From Streptomyces roseirectus (GTDB lineage: Bacteria > Actinomycetota > Actinomycetes > Streptomycetales > Streptomycetaceae), in NCBI RefSeq assembly GCF_014489635.1, contig NZ_CP060828.1, forward strand, positions 9,350,001 to 9,414,000: DNA of 64,000 nt. Reading direction: 5' to 3'. Below are positions 62,188 through 64,000 of the stretch, piece by piece. A program made the position numbers and the translations under genes. The notes beneath the pieces were generated by a model, which worked only from the letters and a program-made list of their open reading frames with translations, did no database searches and was not told where the DNA came from. Every line of letters starts with the position of its first letter. Within the stretch, counting starts at the first letter, position 1.

Positions 62188-63342
62188 CTGACTTCCTCGG
62201 GGTGTTGTCGGGGGTGGTGACGGGTGGTGATCCCTGCGGTAGGCCGGTGGTATGCGGTACGCGCAGGGTGGCGGGCTGACCGCCGAGAGGCGGCGGCTTC
62301 GTGAGCGGATCCGGTACGAGGCAGGTGAGCGGTTCGGCCGTAGTGAGAGCACTGCGGTGATCGCGAAAGACCTGCGGGTGAGTGAGCGGTCGGTGGAGCG
62401 CTGGCGTCGTGCCTGGCGAGAGGGCGGAATGGACGCGCTCGCCTCTGCTGGGCCGCCGAAACTGCCCAAGCTGTCCGATGAGCAGTTCACCGAGTTGGAG
62501 AAGGAACTGGCGCTGGGGCCAGCTGTGCATGGCTGGGAGGACCAGCGCTGGACCCTGGCCCGAATCAGAGCGTTGATCGCCTGGAAGTTCTCACTGGATT
62601 GCTCGTCGGCGGGGGTGTGGCGGCTGCTGCACCGGCACGGCTGGTCCTGGCAGTCGCCGGCCCGCCGGGCACTTGAGCGTGACGAGCAGGCGGTGGGCCT
62701 GTGGAAGAAGGATGTGTGGCCGCAGGCGGAATGACTGCGGCGGCGCTGGGGGCATACATCGTCTTCGAGGACGAGGCCGGGTTCTCGATGACGCCGCCGC
62801 GCGCTCGCACCTGGGGCCGGCGTGGACACACGCCGGTGGTGCGGGTGCGGGGCCGCTCCTGGCGCCGCTGGTCGATCGCCGCGATGTGCTGTTACAAGCC
62901 GGGCGAGAACTCCCGGCTGATCTACCGGCCGCGGCGCCACCGCAAGCACAAGGGCAAGGGACGCGACACCTTTGCCTGGAGCGACTACCGTGATCTGGTT
63001 GTCCGTGCTCACATCCAACTCCAGGCGCCTATCGTGCTGATCTGGGACAATCTCAACACCCACCGGGCAGCCGGGATGCGTGAGTACGCGGCCGCACACG
63101 ACTGGCTCACCATCATCCAACTGCCCTCCTATGCACCGGATTTGAATCCGGTCGAGGGTGTTTGGTCGCTGTTACAGCGCGGGCCGCTGGCCAACACCGC
63201 CTTCACCGACGACGAGCACCTCGAACGCACCCTCCGCCGAGGCTTACGTCATATCCAGCTCCAGCCCGACCTCATCGACGGCTGCCTGGCCGGCACCAGA
63301 CTGACCCTCACCCAGCAGCCGACAACAACCCGAGGAAGTCAG
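62188..63342 (+). mobile_element. IS630-family insertion sequence
   Basis: The element is about 1.16 kb with 28-bp terminal inverted repeats, here including the symmetric flank GTTA/TAAC. They run 62184-62211 and 63319-63346, share GTTACTGACTTCCTCGGG and differ at one base. The TA dinucleotides at 62186-62187 and 63343-63344 are the target duplication typical of IS630/Tc1-mariner. Two overlapping transposase frames, orfA and orfB, fill it. It looks complete. Confidence 0.9.
62252..62734 (+). CDS. IS630 transposase, orfA (DNA-binding part)
   Basis: The 160-residue protein has paired HTH domains (AGERFGRSESTAVIAKDL, SERSVERWRRAWREGG; later TLARIRALIAWKF and SSAGVWRLLHRHGWSW). It ends in an ATGA overlap with orfB. 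It provides the N-terminal part of an IS630 transposase; the catalytic part is in the next frame. Confidence 0.88.
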   Translation: MRYAQGGGLTAERRRLRERIRYEAGERFGRSESTAVIAKDLRVSERSVERWRRAWREGGMDALASAGPPKLPKLSDEQFTELEKELALGPAVHGWEDQRWTLARIRALIAWKFSLDCSSAGVWRLLHRHGWSWQSPARRALERDEQAVGLWKKDVWPQAE

Positions 63343-63345
63343 TAA
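62731..63345 (+). CDS. IS630 transposase, orfB (DDE catalytic part)
   Basis: The 204-residue protein has the DDE triad: FEDEAGFSMTPPRARTWG for the first Asp, IVLIWDNLNTHRA for the second, and YAPDLNPVEGVWSLL for the Glu. The overlap ATGA allows coupled translation; a -1 frameshift from orfA to make a fused transposase is also possible. Its stop codon TAA is built from the target TA plus one flanking base. Confidence 0.88.
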   Translation: MTAAALGAYIVFEDEAGFSMTPPRARTWGRRGHTPVVRVRGRSWRRWSIAAMCCYKPGENSRLIYRPRRHRKHKGKGRDTFAWSDYRDLVVRAHIQLQAPIVLIWDNLNTHRAAGMREYAAAHDWLTIIQLPSYAPDLNPVEGVWSLLQRGPLANTAFTDDEHLERTLRRGLRHIQLQPDLIDGCLAGTRLTLTQQPTTTRGSQ

Positions 63346-63722
63346 CCCTGCTCAGCGCAGTTGTTGGCGCAGGCATCGCTACCTCGTCCGCAGCCCTGCT
63401 TGATCGAGTCCGGTGGCGACGAGATCGACACGACCATCTCATCGGTGTCCGCCGTGCACTGTACGGCGGCTACCTCGAATGCCTCTCGCAGGCCCGCAAC
63501 ACCTTCCGCAGCCTCGCACGCGACCTGGAAGCACCGGCCTCCGAACGGCAGCGAATCGCCCGGGACAGCTTCAGCCCCTGCTACGGCATGCGATACCAAA
63601 TATCGATCACCGCCTCAGAAGCGGCCTTCGAAGCATCAGAGGTCGCCTTCAGACGCCTTCGCGATCTCCGCGACCTGGTGGCAGCTCCTGTACATAAGCA
63701 ACGCTACCCGGAGGGTGCGTCA

Positions 63723-64000
63723 ATGCCGCTTCACTCGGTCTCGGTCGCTGGGTGGTTGTGCGCGATGACGGCCGCGTGTCGCGATCCGCCGCGCGGACAA
63801 CGGCACGTGGGAGCCCTCTGGGGGCCTCGAACTGGACGAACGCCCCCGAGGACGGCGCCGTGCGGGAAGTGCTGGAAGAGACGGGCATCCGTGTCTCAGT
63901 CGAGCGCCTGACCGGCGTCTACAAAAACATGAGCCAGGGCATCGTGGCTCTCGTCTTTCGATGCCGCCCGGTCGACGGTGTGGAGCGCACGTCGAGCGAG
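63723..64000 (+). pseudogene. NUDIX hydrolase remnant, runs off right edge
   Basis: ATG at 63723 with GGAGG upstream begins MPLHSVSVAG as in NUDIX proteins, then several single-base indels move the frame. Pieces of the NUDIX box are found in different frames, for example GGLELDE and later EDGAVREVLEETGIRVSVER. The last frame continues LTGVYKNMSQGIVALVFRCRP to the window end. Confidence 0.65.

Larger units (their letters stand above)
62158..63700 (+). pseudogene. Hypothetical protein gene interrupted by IS630 element
   Basis: Ten codons (62158-62187, MTHVAQKPEL) precede the element. From 63345 the same frame continues with TLLSAVVGAGIATSSAALLD, a membrane helix, and then an Arg-rich region and coiled helices (QARNTFRSLARDLEAPASE). 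Removing the element with one TA joins the two parts exactly in frame. The 3' end is unclear, because the frame runs on into a decayed NUDIX gene. The intact protein would be a small membrane-anchored helical protein of the type common in Streptomyces. Confidence 0.75.

Noticed and set aside
1..64000. tRNA genes, rRNA genes or CRISPR arrays
   Set aside because: No tRNA T-loop signature in a fold context, no rRNA-like sequence and no regularly spaced repeats were found on either strand by eye.

Overview
The DNA is very GC-rich, with strongly GC-biased third codon positions, many GTG/TTG starts, GTGA/ATGA stop-start overlaps and dense regulator and oxidoreductase families. This fits a Streptomyces or close relative. 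The abundance of pseudogenes, insertion-sequence pieces and regulator-plus-enzyme pairs suggests an accessory part of the chromosome, such as an arm. No rRNA, tRNA or CRISPR array was seen.

Region 1 (1 to about 15.2 kb) is a phosphonate natural-product cluster that continues past the left edge. A single gene at 11085 encodes phosphoenolpyruvate mutase, with its EDK-x5-NS signature. Divergent from it, a tightly packed leftward operon of at least ten genes encodes a Zn alcohol dehydrogenase, an uncharacterised nucleotidyltransferase, a thymidylate-kinase-like protein, a FomA/isopentenyl-phosphate-kinase-like kinase, a PhnW-like aminotransferase, a large two-nucleotide flavoprotein, a SerA-like hydroxyacid dehydrogenase, an ArgC-like reductase, a phosphoglycerate-kinase-like protein and the start of an iron alcohol dehydrogenase. 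A LysR regulator, an MFS exporter and a PNPOx-like flavoprotein close the right side. SerA-, PGK- and ArgC-like enzymes next to PEP mutase suggest that phosphonopyruvate is handled as a mimic of glycolytic or serine-pathway intermediates. Phosphonopyruvate decarboxylase, if present, lies left of the window.

Region 2 (16 to 25.4 kb) holds ordinary accessory genes: YqeY, a membrane protein, an SDR beside a GntR-TetR fusion regulator, an FAD monooxygenase, a Rieske oxygenase, an internally deleted HTH-ATPase gene and a lactate permease.

Region 3 (25.4 to 39.4 kb) is scarred. It contains truncated MarR, NAD(P)-binding, quinone-oxidoreductase, response-regulator, integrase, IS5 and CocE genes, and a serine recombinase without a normal start. 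Intact TetR-linked modules lie between them: a thioredoxin-reductase-like protein with an MFS pump, SnoaL-like proteins, DoxX and an SDR.

Region 4 (39.6 to 57.8 kb) is a run of small regulator-enzyme units: an ABC-class ATPase, a HIBADH-like dehydrogenase with a TetR, VOC proteins, an MFS, GNAT, AraC with aldo-keto reductase, AraC with three alpha/beta hydrolases and an MBL protein, and MerR with an SDR.

Region 5 (58.2 to 64 kb) is a coupled operon of class III aminotransferase, APH-fold kinase, GntR regulator and SDR. It is followed by an intact IS630-family element inserted at a TA inside a hypothetical gene, then a decayed NUDIX gene at the right edge.
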